From the NCBI RefSeq assembly GCF_900103985.1, contig NZ_FNIE01000003.1, forward strand, positions 310,001 through 374,000: a stretch of 64,000 bases of DNA, written 5' to 3'. A program made the position numbers and the translations under genes. Position 1 is the stretch's first letter; every line of letters starts with the position of its first letter. The notes under the pieces were generated by a model. That model worked only from the letters and a program-made list of their open reading frames with translations, made no database searches and was not told where the DNA came from. The DNA comes from Actinacidiphila guanduensis. Its GTDB lineage: Bacteria; Actinomycetota; Actinomycetes; Streptomycetales; Streptomycetaceae. Positions 44,382 through 53,769 of this stretch are shown piece by piece.

Positions 44382-45350
44382 ATGCGTGCTCTCCTCGTGG
44401 TCAACCCCGCCGCCACCACCACCAGCGCGCGCGTCCGCGACGTCATCGGCACCGCGCTCTCCAGCGATCTGAAGCTGGAGGTGGCCACGACGGAGTACCG
44501 CGGCCACGCCCGCGACCTTGCCCGCAAGGCAGCCGAGGGCGGCGAGGTGGAGCTGGTCGTGGCGCTGGGCGGCGACGGCACGGTCAACGAGGTGGTCAAC
44601 GGGCTGCTGCACCACGGCCCCGACCCCGAGGGGCTGCCGCACCTGGCGGTGGTGCCCGGCGGCTCGACCAACGTCTTCGCGCGCGCCCTGGGCCTGCCCA
44701 ACGACGCCGTGGAGGCCACCGGCGCCCTGCTGGACGCCCTGCGCGCCGGCTCCTCGCGCACGGTCGGCCTGGGCCTGGTGAGCGGCACCCCGGGCACGGA
44801 GGACGAGGGCGTGCCGCCCCGCTGGTTCACCTTCTGCGCGGGGCTCGGCTTCGACGCCGGCGTGGTCGGACGGGTCGAGCAGCAGCGGGAGTTGGGCAAG
44901 CGCTCCACGCACGCGCTCTACCTGCGGCAGGTGGCCCGGCAGTTCATGGCCGACCCGCACCGCAGACACGGCACGATCGACCTCGCGCGGCCGGACGGCG
45001 AGCCGGTCGACGGGCTCACCACTGCGATAATCTGCAACACCTCGCCCTGGACGTACCTCGGCAACAAGCCGGTGTACGCCTCCCCCGAGGCGTCCTTCGA
45101 CACCGCGCTGGACGTGCTCGGCATCACCCGGATGTCCACGTTGGCCGGCGCCCGTTACGCGGCGCAGCTGCTCCGCTCCACCCCGGAGCGGGGACCCCGC
45201 GGAAAGTACGCCGTCACCCTGCACGATCTGACGGACTTCACCTTGCAATCCCAGGTGCCACTGCCCTTCCAGGTGGACGGTGACCACCTCGGACTGCGAA
45301 CGAACGCGACCTTCACAGGCGTACGCCGTGCACTGCGTGTGATTGTGTAA
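44382..45350 (+). CDS. Diacylglycerol kinase-family lipid kinase
   Basis: A 322-residue lipid kinase of the DagK/YegS family. VVNPAA and the nucleotide loop VALGGDGTVNEVVNGL (GGDGT) are exact; PGGSTNVFARALGLP is the following family motif. ATG at 44382. Phosphorylates diacylglycerol or a related lipid at the inner membrane face. It lies upstream of wblE on the same strand but 324 bases away, so separate transcription is likely. Confidence 0.93.
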   Translation: MRALLVVNPAATTTSARVRDVIGTALSSDLKLEVATTEYRGHARDLARKAAEGGEVELVVALGGDGTVNEVVNGLLHHGPDPEGLPHLAVVPGGSTNVFARALGLPNDAVEATGALLDALRAGSSRTVGLGLVSGTPGTEDEGVPPRWFTFCAGLGFDAGVVGRVEQQRELGKRSTHALYLRQVARQFMADPHRRHGTIDLARPDGEPVDGLTTAIICNTSPWTYLGNKPVYASPEASFDTALDVLGITRMSTLAGARYAAQLLRSTPERGPRGKYAVTLHDLTDFTLQSQVPLPFQVDGDHLGLRTNATFTGVRRALRVIV

Positions 45351-45674
45351 GTCGAAGAGCCTAAAGTCCTTTTACTCGAACGTTTAGCCTGCCCCGCACC
45401 CCATGGAAGTACGGCTGTGATCGAGGCGACACCGTCGAATCAAAAAAAACTTCCTTGAAGGGGTTGTATCTCCGGTCGAGGTTTGCGAGTCTCTTACTGG
45501 CGATCGGGACGGCCGGACCAACGGTCCCCTGGAGAGCCCGGATCTCCTACCTCACACCAGCGGGACAGCACCAGCCAGTGAGGGCTGGGTGGCGTCCCGT
45601 TCCCTGTGGGGGGATTCGTGAAAGCGTTCACATTCACAAGCAATCCGCTTGTCACACGAGGAGTTGGAGCAGCC
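45351..45674 (+). promoter_or_regulatory. Promoter and leader region of wblE
   Basis: A 324-base gap with no gene. It has an unusual A-run (AAAAAAAA near 45440) and an AT-richer stretch, and the start-proximal part includes AAAGCGTTCACATTC. A long leader before wblE is likely. I cannot place a -10/-35 pair with confidence. Confidence 0.5.
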
Positions 45675-45932
45675 ATGGACTGGCGTCACCGCGCCGTTTG
45701 CCGCGAGGAAGACCCCGAGCTCTTCTTCCCCATCGGCAACACCGGTCCTGCGCTGCTGCAGATCGAGGAAGCCAAGGCCGTCTGCCGCCGCTGCCCCGTC
45801 ATGGACCAGTGCCTTCAGTGGGCGCTGGAGAGCGGCCAGGACGCCGGAGTCTGGGGTGGCCTCAGCGAGGACGAGCGCCGTGCGATGAAGCGCCGCGCCG
45901 CTCGCAACCGGGCCCGTAACGCCAGCGCCTGA
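45675..45932 (+). CDS. wblE: WhiB-family iron-sulfur regulator WblE
   Basis: An 85-residue WhiB-like protein: four cysteines at 9, 37, 40 and 46 (C-x27-C-x2-C-x5-C) to hold a 4Fe-4S cluster, the WGG turn (GVWGGLSEDER) and a basic DNA-binding tail (KRRAARNRARN). It should bind the principal sigma factor and sense NO or oxygen. ATG at 45675, preceded by GGAG; upstream in-frame codons lack conservation. It is one of the most conserved streptomycete wbl genes. Confidence 0.97.
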   Translation: MDWRHRAVCREEDPELFFPIGNTGPALLQIEEAKAVCRRCPVMDQCLQWALESGQDAGVWGGLSEDERRAMKRRAARNRARNASA

Positions 45933-46015
45933 CAACAGACCACAGCCTTTACTCTCCGAGCCGCAGCGCGCAGCACCTGATCTCACGCGCAGCATGAAGC
46001 AGCACACAGCATGAA

Positions 46016-46044
46016 GGGGCCTCTGCCAACCGGGCAGGGGCCCC
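46016..46044. terminator. Terminator after wblE
   Basis: GGGGCCTCTGCC pairs with GGCAGGGGCCCC (one G-T pair, five-base loop), 84 bases after the wblE stop and before the convergent kinase gene. Confidence 0.8.
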
Positions 46045-46123
46045 CACGTGCGTTCCGGGGCCCGGGCGCCCCGCCTCCCGTACCGTCCCGGCCGATCCCC
46101 TCGTCCCCCCGATGGCCCAACGG

Positions 46124-47584
46124 CTAGCTCCCCAACGGGAGTTCGAGCAGGACCCGGGTGCCGGTGCCGTCCGGGGCGGGCAGCATGTCGAAGGTGCCGC
46201 CAAGTTCGCCGACGACGAGGGTGCGGACGATCTGCAGGCCGAGGTTGCCGGCCTTCTGGGCGTCGAAGCCAGGCGGCAGCCCCCGCCCGTCGTCCTGGAC
46301 GGCGACGGTGACCAGCTCCCGGCCGCGGGTCACGCTCACCTCCACCGTGCCCGACTCCCCCGGCCCGAAGCCGTGTTCGAGCGCGTTCTGCAGCAGCTCG
46401 GTCAGCACCATCGACAGCGGGGTGGCCGTCTCGGCGGTGAGGATGCCGAACTTGCCGGTGCGGCGGGTGGCGACCCGGCCGGGCGAGATCTCCGCGACCA
46501 TCGCCAGCACCCGGTCGGCGATCTCGTCGAACTCGACCATCTCGTCCAGGGTCTGGGAGAGCGTCTCGTGCACGATGGCGATCGAGCCGACCCGGCGCAC
46601 CGCTTCCTCCAGCGCCGCGCGGGCCGGGTCGGAGTCCAGCCGGCGGGCCTGCAGCCGCAGCAGGGCGGCCACCGTCTGGAGGTTGTTCTTCACCCGGTGG
46701 TGGATCTCCCGGATGGTCGCGTCCTTGGTGATCAACTCCCGCTCGCGCCGCCGCAGTTCGGTGACATCCCGGAGCAGCACCAGTGAACCGGTGTGCACGC
46801 CCTTGGGCTTGAGCGGGATGGCCCGCAGCTGGATCACCCCGTCGCCGCCCTCGACCTCGAACTCCCGCGGCGCCCAGCCGCTGGCGAGCTTGACCAGGGC
46901 CTCGTCCACCGGGCCGCGCTCGGGGGCGAGGTCGGCGGTGATCCGGCCCAGGTGCAGGCCGACCAGATCGGCGGCCAGGCCCAACCGGTGGTAGGCGGAC
47001 AGGGCGTTGGGGCTCGCGTACTGTACGACGCCCTCGGCGTCGAGCCGGATCAGCCCGTCGCCGGCCCGCGGTGAGGCGTCCATGTCCACGTGCTCGTCCG
47101 GCGACGGGAAGGTGCCGGCCGCGATCATCTGGGCGAGGTCGGACGCGCTCTGCAGGTAGGTGAGTTCGAGGCGGCTGGGGGTGCGGACGGTGAGCAGGTT
47201 GGTGTTGCGGGCGATCACCCCGAGCACCCGGCCGTCGCGGCGGACCGGGATGGACTCCACCCGCACCGGCACCTCCTCGCGCCACTCCGGGTCGCCCTCG
47301 CGCACGATCCGCCCCTCGTCCAGGGCCACGTCCAGCAGCGGGCGGCGGCCGCGCGGCACGAGGTGGCCGACCATGTCGTCCTGGTAGGAGGTGGGGCCGG
47401 TGTTCGGCCGCATCTGGGCCACCGAGACATAGCGGCTGCCGTCGCGGGTGGGCACCCACAGCACAAGGTCGGCGAAGGACAGGTCGGAGAGCAGCTGCCA
47501 CTCCGAGACGAGCAGGTGGAGCCATTCGAGGTCGGACCGGTCGAGGTCGGTGTGCTCGCGTACGAGGTCGTTCATGGAGGGCAC
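46124..47584 (-). CDS. Soluble HisKA_2-type sensor histidine kinase
   Basis: A 486-residue cytoplasmic sensor kinase with no membrane segment. An N-terminal histidine-kinase sensor/GAF-like domain (WLHLLVSEWQLLSDLSFADLVLWVP) is followed by a PAS domain (about 175-290) and a HisKA_2 module with His in REIHHRVKNNLQTV, then HATPase N-box ELLQNALEHGF and G-box DDGRGLP. The start is GTG at 47584 (VPSMNDL), with ATG at 47575 as alternative. No response regulator is adjacent, so it is an orphan; such kinases often act on anti-sigma/anti-anti-sigma output. Neighbours wblE and sigH fit stress signalling. Confidence 0.92.
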   Translation of the reverse strand: MPSMNDLVREHTDLDRSDLEWLHLLVSEWQLLSDLSFADLVLWVPTRDGSRYVSVAQMRPNTGPTSYQDDMVGHLVPRGRRPLLDVALDEGRIVREGDPEWREEVPVRVESIPVRRDGRVLGVIARNTNLLTVRTPSRLELTYLQSASDLAQMIAAGTFPSPDEHVDMDASPRAGDGLIRLDAEGVVQYASPNALSAYHRLGLAADLVGLHLGRITADLAPERGPVDEALVKLASGWAPREFEVEGGDGVIQLRAIPLKPKGVHTGSLVLLRDVTELRRRERELITKDATIREIHHRVKNNLQTVAALLRLQARRLDSDPARAALEEAVRRVGSIAIVHETLSQTLDEMVEFDEIADRVLAMVAEISPGRVATRRTGKFGILTAETATPLSMVLTELLQNALEHGFGPGESGTVEVSVTRGRELVTVAVQDDGRGLPPGFDAQKAGNLGLQIVRTLVVGELGGTFDMLPAPDGTGTRVLLELPLGS

Positions 47585-47823
47585 GCCTGCGAGGGTACCC
47601 CGCGGACCCGGAACGCACTTCGGGCCGCGGTGCCGGGAGGGGACCCTCAACCCCTCCAGCACCGCAGCCCGGAGCTGCCGTCGGCGCCGCGGCCGGCGGG
47701 GTGTGCGGTCCCCTCCGGCCCGGTGGGGCCGACCGGTGAGGCGTCGGGCGTAGTCAGGGCAGAGAACGCCGTGGCCTCGGTCCGTCCTCCTGTGCGGGGA
47801 GGGCGGAGGTCCAGCACTCGTAT

Positions 47824-47839
47824 TGTGGACTAGACCATT
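47824..47839. promoter_or_regulatory. dre site 1 before nagB
   Basis: TGTGGACTAGACCATT, core TGGACTAGACCA, matches the DasR box with one core difference. It lies about 145 bases upstream of nagB. Confidence 0.75.
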
Positions 47840-47914
47840 ATCCGTTGTCCATGGGTGGGCCACGGATTTTACGCACCCCCGCCGGGCCTGGGCCGGGCGG
47901 TGCCGCTCTGGTAG

Positions 47915-47930
47915 ATTGGTCTATACCACC
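47915..47930. promoter_or_regulatory. dre site 2 before nagB
   Basis: ATTGGTCTATACCACC, core TGGTCTATACCA, differs at one core base from TGGTCTAGACCA. It lies 53 bases before nagB. Two sites 91 bases apart allow cooperative or looping repression. Confidence 0.85.
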
Positions 47931-47982
47931 CTTGTGGGCCCTCGCAGTCGCACCCCCACCTCTCCAGAACGGCAGGACCAGC

Positions 47983-48768
47983 GTGGAAGTTGTGATCGTC
48001 CCGGACGCCGCCGCGGGCGGCGAGGTCATCGCGGAGGCCGTCGCTGCCCTGCTGCGGCGCAAGCCCGACGCCCTGCTCGGCGTGGCGACCGGCTCCACCC
48101 CGCTGCCCGTCTACCGGGCGCTGGCCGGCAAGGTCCGGGCCGGCACGGTGGACACCTCCCGCACCCGCGTCTGCCAGCTCGACGAGTACGTCGGCCTGCC
48201 CGCGGGCCACCCCGAGTCCTACCGCTCGGTGCTGCTGCGCGAGGTCGTGGAGCCGCTCGGCCTCTCGCCCGACCGCTTCATGGGCCCGGACGGCGCCGCG
48301 GCGGACGTGGCGGCCGCCTGCGCCGAGTACGACGCCGCGCTCGCCGCGGCCGGCAGGGTGGACCTCCAGCTGCTCGGCATCGGCACCGACGGCCACATCG
48401 GCTTCAACGAGCCCTGCTCCTCGCTCGCCTCGCGCACCCGGATCAAGACCCTCACCGAACAGACCCGCGAGGACAACGCCCGCTTCTTCGACGGCGACAT
48501 CACGCAGGTGCCGCACCACGTGATCACCCAGGGCATCGGCACCATCCTGGAGGCCCGGCACCTGGTGCTGCTCGCCACCGGCGAGGGCAAGGCCGAGGCG
48601 GTCGCGGCCACGGTGGAGGGCCCGGTGGCCGCGGTGGTCCCGGCCTCCGCGCTGCAGCTCCACCCGCACGCCACGGTGGTGGTCGACGAGGCGGCGGCCG
48701 CCAAGCTGAAGCTCGCGCCCTACTTCCGCGCCACCTACGCCGCCAAGCCCGACTGGCAGGGGCTGTAG
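47983..48768 (+). CDS. nagB: Glucosamine-6-phosphate deaminase
   Basis: A 261-residue NagB, converting GlcN-6-P to fructose-6-P and ammonia. VATGSTPLPVYRAL is the phosphate loop, LDEYVGLP holds the catalytic Asp, and LGIGTDGHIGFNEP holds the active His and Glu. GTG at 47983, preceded by CAGGA. Its substrate is the effector that releases DasR, so NagB both ends the GlcNAc pathway and resets the signal. Two dre boxes lie upstream. Confidence 0.96.
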   Translation: MEVVIVPDAAAGGEVIAEAVAALLRRKPDALLGVATGSTPLPVYRALAGKVRAGTVDTSRTRVCQLDEYVGLPAGHPESYRSVLLREVVEPLGLSPDRFMGPDGAAADVAAACAEYDAALAAAGRVDLQLLGIGTDGHIGFNEPCSSLASRTRIKTLTEQTREDNARFFDGDITQVPHHVITQGIGTILEARHLVLLATGEGKAEAVAATVEGPVAAVVPASALQLHPHATVVVDEAAAAKLKLAPYFRATYAAKPDWQGL

Positions 48769-48806
48769 CCGAACGCCGGTAGCTTCCGGCAGCCCCGGAC
48801 AACGAT

Positions 48807-48853
48807 GAAGGGCGCCGCGGGACCCCCCTGACCCGGGTCCTGCGGCGCCCTTC
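48807..48853. terminator. Bidirectional terminator between nagB and GH3 gene
   Basis: GAAGGGCGCCGC-GGGACCC pairs with GGGTCC-TGCGGCGCCCTTC (one bulge, short loop). It separates convergent nagB and the das operon end. Confidence 0.88.
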
Positions 48854-48899
48854 GCACAGGCGCCCCGTACCGGCGAGCCCCGCAGGACTCCCGTCGCGG

Positions 48900-50411
48900 C
48901 TACGCCCCTGCGATCACCTCGGCCGCCGCCTGCCCGCAGACCCGGGAGGCGCCGTGCGTGGCGATGTGCAGGGCGCCGCGCGGCGGGGACTGGGGGACGC
49001 CCATCTCGACCACGACCGTCTCCGGCCGCCGGGCCACCAGGGCGTCGAGCGCCTGGGCCATCCACGGGTGCCGGTGGGCGTCGCGGACCACCGCGACCAC
49101 CCGCCGCTCCCCCGCCTCGGCCAGCAGTGCCTCGACGTCCGAGCCGCGGTAGGTGCCGGAGCGGGTGCCCGGCAGCAGCCGCTCCAGCGCGGGCGCCACA
49201 CCCCAGGGGGTCTCGGTGCCGACCGCGATGTTCGCCTCGGCCGCGAAGGAGGCGACGAACGGCGGGCCGTCCAGCGCGGTGAACCCCTCGGCGCGGGTGA
49301 TCCGCAGCGCCCGGCGGGCGGCCTGCAGTCCGACCTCGGGGCCGGGCGCGATCCCCTCCGCCGCGCCCGACCGCTCGGCCGCCCAGGCGGCGACGTCCCG
49401 GACCCGGCGGGCGGCGTCGGCGAGCCGCTCGGCCGGCAGCGACCCGTCCCGCACGGCGGCCACGAGGGCGTCGCGCAGGTCGAGCACGGTCTGCTCGTCG
49501 TGGAGCCCGCCGCCCACGCAGATCGCGTCCGCGCCGGCCGCGATCGCCATCACGGTGCCGCGGGCGATGCCGTAGGCGCCGGAGATGGCCCGCATCTCGA
49601 TGCCGTCGGTGACGATCAGCCCGTCGTAGCCGAGGCCGCCCTGCTCGCGCGGGGCGCGCAGCAGCCCGAGGATCGCCGGGCTGAGCGTGGCCGGCAGGGC
49701 GCCGTCGAGCGCGGGCACCAGGATGTGGGCGCTCATCACCGCCTTGGCGCCCGCGGCCAAAGCGGCCCGGAAGGGCACCAGTTCGCGGGCGTCGAGCGTG
49801 GCGGCATCGACGTCGATGCGCGGCATGGCGTGGTGGGAGTCGACGGCGGTGTCGCCGTGGCCGGGGAAGTGCTTGACGCAGGCCGCGACGCCGGCGGACT
49901 GCATGCCCTCGATGTAGGCGGCGGTGTGGCGGGCCACCAGCGCCGGGTCCTCGCCGAAGGAGCGGGTGCCGATCACCGGGTTGTCGGGGTCGGAGTTGAC
50001 GTCCGCCGAGGGCGCCCAGTCGAAGTTGACGCCCAGCAGGGCCAGCCGGCGGCCGAGTTCGGCGGCCACCGCCCGGGTCAGGTCAGGATCGTCCACGGCG
50101 CCCAGGGCGAGGTTGCCGGGGAAGGACGAGCCCTCGCGGACCTCGATCCGGGTGACGTCGCCGCCCTCCTCGTCGGCGGTGACCAGCAGGTCGGGCCGCT
50201 GGGCGCGCAGCCGGGCGGTCAGGGCGGCGACCTGCTCGGGGGTGCGGATGTTGCGGGAGAACAGCGCGACCGAGCCGAGGCCCTCGTCCAGCAGCCGCAG
50301 CACCCAGTCGGGCGGCGTGGTGCCGCCGAAACCGGGCTGCAGGACGGCCAGGGCGTCGCGGGCGGTGTCGGCGTCGGAGTGCGGGGGCGCGGCGGCCGCG
50401 GTCCGGCTCAT
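48900..50411 (-). CDS. dasD: GH3 beta-N-acetylhexosaminidase of das operon
   Basis: A 503-residue cytoplasmic family-3 glycosidase. The NagZ-type motif KHFPGHGDTAVDSHHAMP has the catalytic His pair, and the nucleophile Asp lies in LIVTDGIEM. No signal peptide, so it acts on imported chitobiose. Its ATG (50411) overlaps the dasC stop (ATGA), making it the last gene of the das operon. The C-terminal third (about 345-503) is a second domain beyond the minimal NagZ barrel. Confidence 0.9.
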   Translation of the reverse strand: MSRTAAAAPPHSDADTARDALAVLQPGFGGTTPPDWVLRLLDEGLGSVALFSRNIRTPEQVAALTARLRAQRPDLLVTADEEGGDVTRIEVREGSSFPGNLALGAVDDPDLTRAVAAELGRRLALLGVNFDWAPSADVNSDPDNPVIGTRSFGEDPALVARHTAAYIEGMQSAGVAACVKHFPGHGDTAVDSHHAMPRIDVDAATLDARELVPFRAALAAGAKAVMSAHILVPALDGALPATLSPAILGLLRAPREQGGLGYDGLIVTDGIEMRAISGAYGIARGTVMAIAAGADAICVGGGLHDEQTVLDLRDALVAAVRDGSLPAERLADAARRVRDVAAWAAERSGAAEGIAPGPEVGLQAARRALRITRAEGFTALDGPPFVASFAAEANIAVGTETPWGVAPALERLLPGTRSGTYRGSDVEALLAEAGERRVVAVVRDAHRHPWMAQALDALVARRPETVVVEMGVPQSPPRGALHIATHGASRVCGQAAAEVIAGA

Positions 50412-51235
50412 CCCTTCACCGCCCCTGCGGTCAGGCCGCCGACGGCGCGGCGCTGCAGGAACAGGAAGACGACGACGACGGGCACGGTGAACAGGCTGGA
50501 GGCCGCCATGGTGGCGCCCCAGTCGTCGCCGAAGTTGGTCTGGAACTGGGTCAGCCACAGCGGCAGCGTCTGTGCGCTCTCCTTGTTGAGGATGAGCACC
50601 AGCGGGAACTCGTTCCAAGCGGTGATGAAGCCGAACAGCGAGGTCGCCATCAGGCCGGGGGCCAGCAGCGGCAGCACGATCCGCCAGAACGCCTGCAGCC
50701 GGGTGCAGCCGTCGATCAGCGCGGACTCCTCCAGCTCCTTGGGCACCGCGGCGATGAAGCCGCGCAGCGTCCAGATGGTGAAGGGCAGCACCATCATCAT
50801 GTAGAAGAGGGTCAGCGGCACCAGGCTGTTGAGCATGTCCTGGTCGCGGACGATCATGTAGACCGAGATCGTCATGACCTCCCAGGGCGCCATCTGGGCC
50901 ATCATCACGATGAGGATGAACGCCTTGCGGCCGCGGAAGCGCATCCGGGCCACCGCGAACGCCGCGGCCATCGCCACCAGCAGCGACAGCACCACCGAGC
51001 AGATCGTGACGGTGAAGCTGTTGCGTACCAGGGTCCAGAACCCGGCCGCGTGCACGGCCTTGTCGAAATGGCCCATGGTGCCGTGGAACGGGATGAAGAC
51101 CGGGGTGGTGGAAATGATGTCCAGGTCGGGCTTGAAGGCCGTCGTCACCATCCAGTAGACGGGGAAGACGAAGAAGACGAAGAGGACGAGGGCCACCACG
51201 TTGGGCCAGGTGCGTCCGAACAGCGAGCGCCTCAC
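50408..51235 (-). CDS. dasC: Chitobiose ABC transporter permease DasC
   Basis: A 275-residue MalG-type permease with about six membrane helices and the EAA loop EESALIDGCTRLQAFWRIVLPLLAPG. GTG at 51235 overlaps the dasB stop (GTGA). Forms the inner-membrane pore with DasB. No ATPase gene is encoded in the operon; in Streptomyces the shared MsiK serves this transporter. Confidence 0.94.
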   Translation of the reverse strand: MRRSLFGRTWPNVVALVLFVFFVFPVYWMVTTAFKPDLDIISTTPVFIPFHGTMGHFDKAVHAAGFWTLVRNSFTVTICSVVLSLLVAMAAAFAVARMRFRGRKAFILIVMMAQMAPWEVMTISVYMIVRDQDMLNSLVPLTLFYMMMVLPFTIWTLRGFIAAVPKELEESALIDGCTRLQAFWRIVLPLLAPGLMATSLFGFITAWNEFPLVLILNKESAQTLPLWLTQFQTNFGDDWGATMAASSLFTVPVVVVFLFLQRRAVGGLTAGAVKG

Positions 51236-52257
51236 AGCTCGTCCTCCTGCTTCAGGATGATGCGGAAGTAGTAGGACATCAGCGCCAGCAGGATCAGGAT
51301 GGTCAGCACCGAGATCGCCGCGCCGGTGCCGTAGTGCTGGTTGCCGACGCCCTCGACGAACGCGTAGACCGGCAGGGTCTCGGTGAGCCCGGCCGGACCG
51401 CCCGCGTTCAGCGCGTAGACCTGGGTGAACGCCTTGAAGACCCAGATGATCTCCAGGAACGTGGTGCTCAGGAAGAAGGGGCGCAGCATCGGGAAGAGCA
51501 CCGAGGAGAAGGTGCGCCATGCGCCGGCGCCGTCCATCCGGGCCGCCTCGAAGATCTCGGCCGACACGGTGGTCAGGCCGGCGTAGAAGTTGAGGGCGAC
51601 GAAGGGCAGCGACTGCCAGACGATCATCAGCGTGATGACCGCGAAGGTGGAGAACTGGCTGCCGAGCCAGTTGTAGCCGGCCATCGAGTGCCAGCCGAGC
51701 TTGTCCAGGCCCCAGTTGACGACGCCGTAGCGGGTGTCGAAGAGCCACTGGTAGACGGTGGTGGCCGCCACGTACGGCATCGCCCAGGCGAGCACCAGGC
51801 CGATCGAAAGGGTCAGCCGCATCCGCTTGCCGAGCCGGTTGAGCAGCAGGCCGATCAGGGTGCCGCCGACCATGATCAGGGCGACGTTGGCGAGGGTGAA
51901 GAAGATCGACCGCTCGGTGGTGTGCCAGAACTCGGCGCTGGTGAGCTGTTCCTTGTAGTTCCCGAAGCCGGTCCACTGGGTGGTGTGCTGGATCAGCTGG
52001 AAGGCGTTGAGGGTCTGGAACGAGATGATGACGTTCCGCACCAGCGGGTAGCCGAGCAGCACCGCGGTGGCCACCAGCGCCGGCAGGATCAGCAGGTAGG
52101 GCGTGGTGCGGCCGGCCAGGGCGCTGCCGCGTGAGGCGCGCGGGCGGCCGGGCGCCGGCGCGGTTCCCACCGCGACGGGGGCTCCGGCCGTGGGCGCGGC
52201 CACCGCCGATTGCTGGTCGGGGGCCCGGGTCGGCGTCCCTCGGTACTGCGCGGCCAT
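51232..52257 (-). CDS. dasB: Chitobiose ABC transporter permease DasB
   Basis: A 341-residue MalF-type permease. An Ala/Pro-rich cytoplasmic N-terminus (about 1-48) precedes six helices and the EAA-like loop EIFEAARMDGAGAWRTFSSVLFPMLRP. ATG at 52257 with GAGGGA upstream. Pairs with DasC. The 93-base gap to dasA has no obvious terminator. Confidence 0.94.
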   Translation of the reverse strand: MAAQYRGTPTRAPDQQSAVAAPTAGAPVAVGTAPAPGRPRASRGSALAGRTTPYLLILPALVATAVLLGYPLVRNVIISFQTLNAFQLIQHTTQWTGFGNYKEQLTSAEFWHTTERSIFFTLANVALIMVGGTLIGLLLNRLGKRMRLTLSIGLVLAWAMPYVAATTVYQWLFDTRYGVVNWGLDKLGWHSMAGYNWLGSQFSTFAVITLMIVWQSLPFVALNFYAGLTTVSAEIFEAARMDGAGAWRTFSSVLFPMLRPFFLSTTFLEIIWVFKAFTQVYALNAGGPAGLTETLPVYAFVEGVGNQHYGTGAAISVLTILILLALMSYYFRIILKQEDEL

Positions 52258-52350
52258 GCTTCCCTCTTCTCGTGCCGTCCGCTGCGAGCGCTGGGCCCGG
52301 CCCGCCCGCCGGCCGCGCGCAGGCGGTCGGCGGGCGGGCCGGGCGGGGTC

Positions 52351-53640
52351 CTACTGCTGGCTGAGCCGCTTGTCGATCTCGGCGTCGGCCTTCTTGGCGG
52401 CGTCGCTGGGGCTCTGGCCCTGCAGCACGCCGGTCATGAACAGCGTGGTGATCGGGTTGGGCGCGTTCTCCACGTTGCCCCAGGCCGGGATGAGCGGCGT
52501 GGTGCCGCCGTTGGCCGCGGCGGCCGAGGAGGCGGTGCCGAACTCGTTGCCGGCCAGCTGGGAGTCGAGCGAGGCCTTGTTCGGGACGACGCCGCCCTCC
52601 TTGGCGAGCTCGCCCTCGAACTGGTCGGACATCGCCAGGGTGAGGAAGTCCTGGGCCAGCTCGGGGTTCTTGCTGCCCTGGGTGATGGCGAGGTTGGAGC
52701 CGCCGACGAAGACGGCCGCGGGCTTGGCGGCGGTCTTGCCCGGGAAGGGGAAGAAGCCGACCTGGTCCTTCAGCGCCGGGTTCTTGGTGATGGCGCCGCT
52801 GGCCTCCCAGCCCAGGCCCAGGAACGCGCCGACGTCGCCCTTGGCGAACACGTCGGACTGCTGCGGGGTGGCCTCGTCCTTGTCCTTGGGCGCGGTGCCG
52901 TAGGAGTTGAGCCTCTTGTAGAGGTCGATCGCCTGGGCGGCCTGCGGGGTGTCGAGGTTGCCGACGTACTTGTCGCCCTGCTTCTTCACCAGGTCGGCGC
53001 CGGCGTCCAGCAGGAAGCCGTCGAAGCCGTACCAGTCCTGGCCGGGCAGGTAGAAGGCGTCCTTGGTGCCCTTGGACTTGATCTTGTCCAGGTCGGAGAA
53101 GAGCTCGTCCTGGGTCTTGGGCGGGGTGGTGATGCCGGCCGCGGACCAGATCTTCTTGTTGTAGACCACGACGCGGCTGGCGAAGTACCAGGGGGCGGCG
53201 AACTGCTTGCCGTTGTAGACCGCGGAGCCGTTGAGCGCCGGTACCCAGTCGTCGCCGCCGATGGCGGACTTGACGCTGGTGAGGTCCTTCAGGCCGCCGG
53301 TGGCCGCGTAGTACGGCGTCTGGGTGTTGCCGACCTCGATGACGTCCGGCGGGGTGCTCTCGGACAGGGCGGTGGTGAGCTTCTGCTGGATGCCGTCCCA
53401 CTGCTGGACGGTGATCTTCAGCTTGGCGCCGGGGTACTTCTGCTGGAACGCGGCGGTGATGTCCTTGGTCCAGCCGGGCGGGTTGGAGCCGCTCATCAGC
53501 CAGACGTTGAGCGTCTTGCCCTTGAAATCGGCCGGACCGGCGGAGTCGCTCTTGTTCTTGCTGTCGCTGCTGCCGCCGCAGGCCGCGACCCCGGTGAGCA
53601 CTGCCGCCGCACCGATCGCGGCGATGAGCTTGCGCTTCAT
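52351..53640 (-). CDS. dasA: Chitobiose-binding lipoprotein DasA
   Basis: A 429-residue exported solute-binding lipoprotein. The lipobox TGVAAC places the lipidated Cys at 21. The mature part is a family-1 sugar-binding protein (VWLMSGSNPPGWTKDI; PPDVIEVGNTQTPYYAATGGLKDLT; FVGGSNLAITQGSKNPE). AAGGAGG precedes the ATG. DasA of S. coelicolor binds chitobiose and affects development. Two dre-like sites and a TTGACA promoter element lie upstream. Confidence 0.95.
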   Translation of the reverse strand: MKRKLIAAIGAAAVLTGVAACGGSSDSKNKSDSAGPADFKGKTLNVWLMSGSNPPGWTKDITAAFQQKYPGAKLKITVQQWDGIQQKLTTALSESTPPDVIEVGNTQTPYYAATGGLKDLTSVKSAIGGDDWVPALNGSAVYNGKQFAAPWYFASRVVVYNKKIWSAAGITTPPKTQDELFSDLDKIKSKGTKDAFYLPGQDWYGFDGFLLDAGADLVKKQGDKYVGNLDTPQAAQAIDLYKRLNSYGTAPKDKDEATPQQSDVFAKGDVGAFLGLGWEASGAITKNPALKDQVGFFPFPGKTAAKPAAVFVGGSNLAITQGSKNPELAQDFLTLAMSDQFEGELAKEGGVVPNKASLDSQLAGNEFGTASSAAAANGGTTPLIPAWGNVENAPNPITTLFMTGVLQGQSPSDAAKKADAEIDKRLSQQ

Positions 53641-53749
53641 GCCACCCTCCTTCAGGATGCCCGAGACTCCCCCCACCGCCCGAAATGTCAGGTCCGGTGG
53701 CACACCACCGCACCCGCGTCCTGCTCGTGGGTCTGGGATTGGTCGTTAA

Positions 53750-53760
53750 TGGTTAGACCA
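53750..53760. promoter_or_regulatory. dre-like site before dasA (one base short)
   Basis: TGGTTAGACCA resembles TGGTCTAGACCA with one base missing. It lies 110 bases before dasA, close to the better site at 53774. Confidence 0.6.
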
Positions 53761-53769
53761 GTACCCCGG

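Noticed and set aside
43423..44472. Plus-strand open frame across the tandem repeats
   Set aside because: Composition follows the repeat units and it continues antisense to the membrane protein gene; no domain.
50408..53713. Single 1101-codon protein across dasC, dasB and dasA
   Set aside because: The frame is real only for dasC; the remainder is an out-of-frame Arg/Gly/Pro-rich shadow of dasA and dasB.
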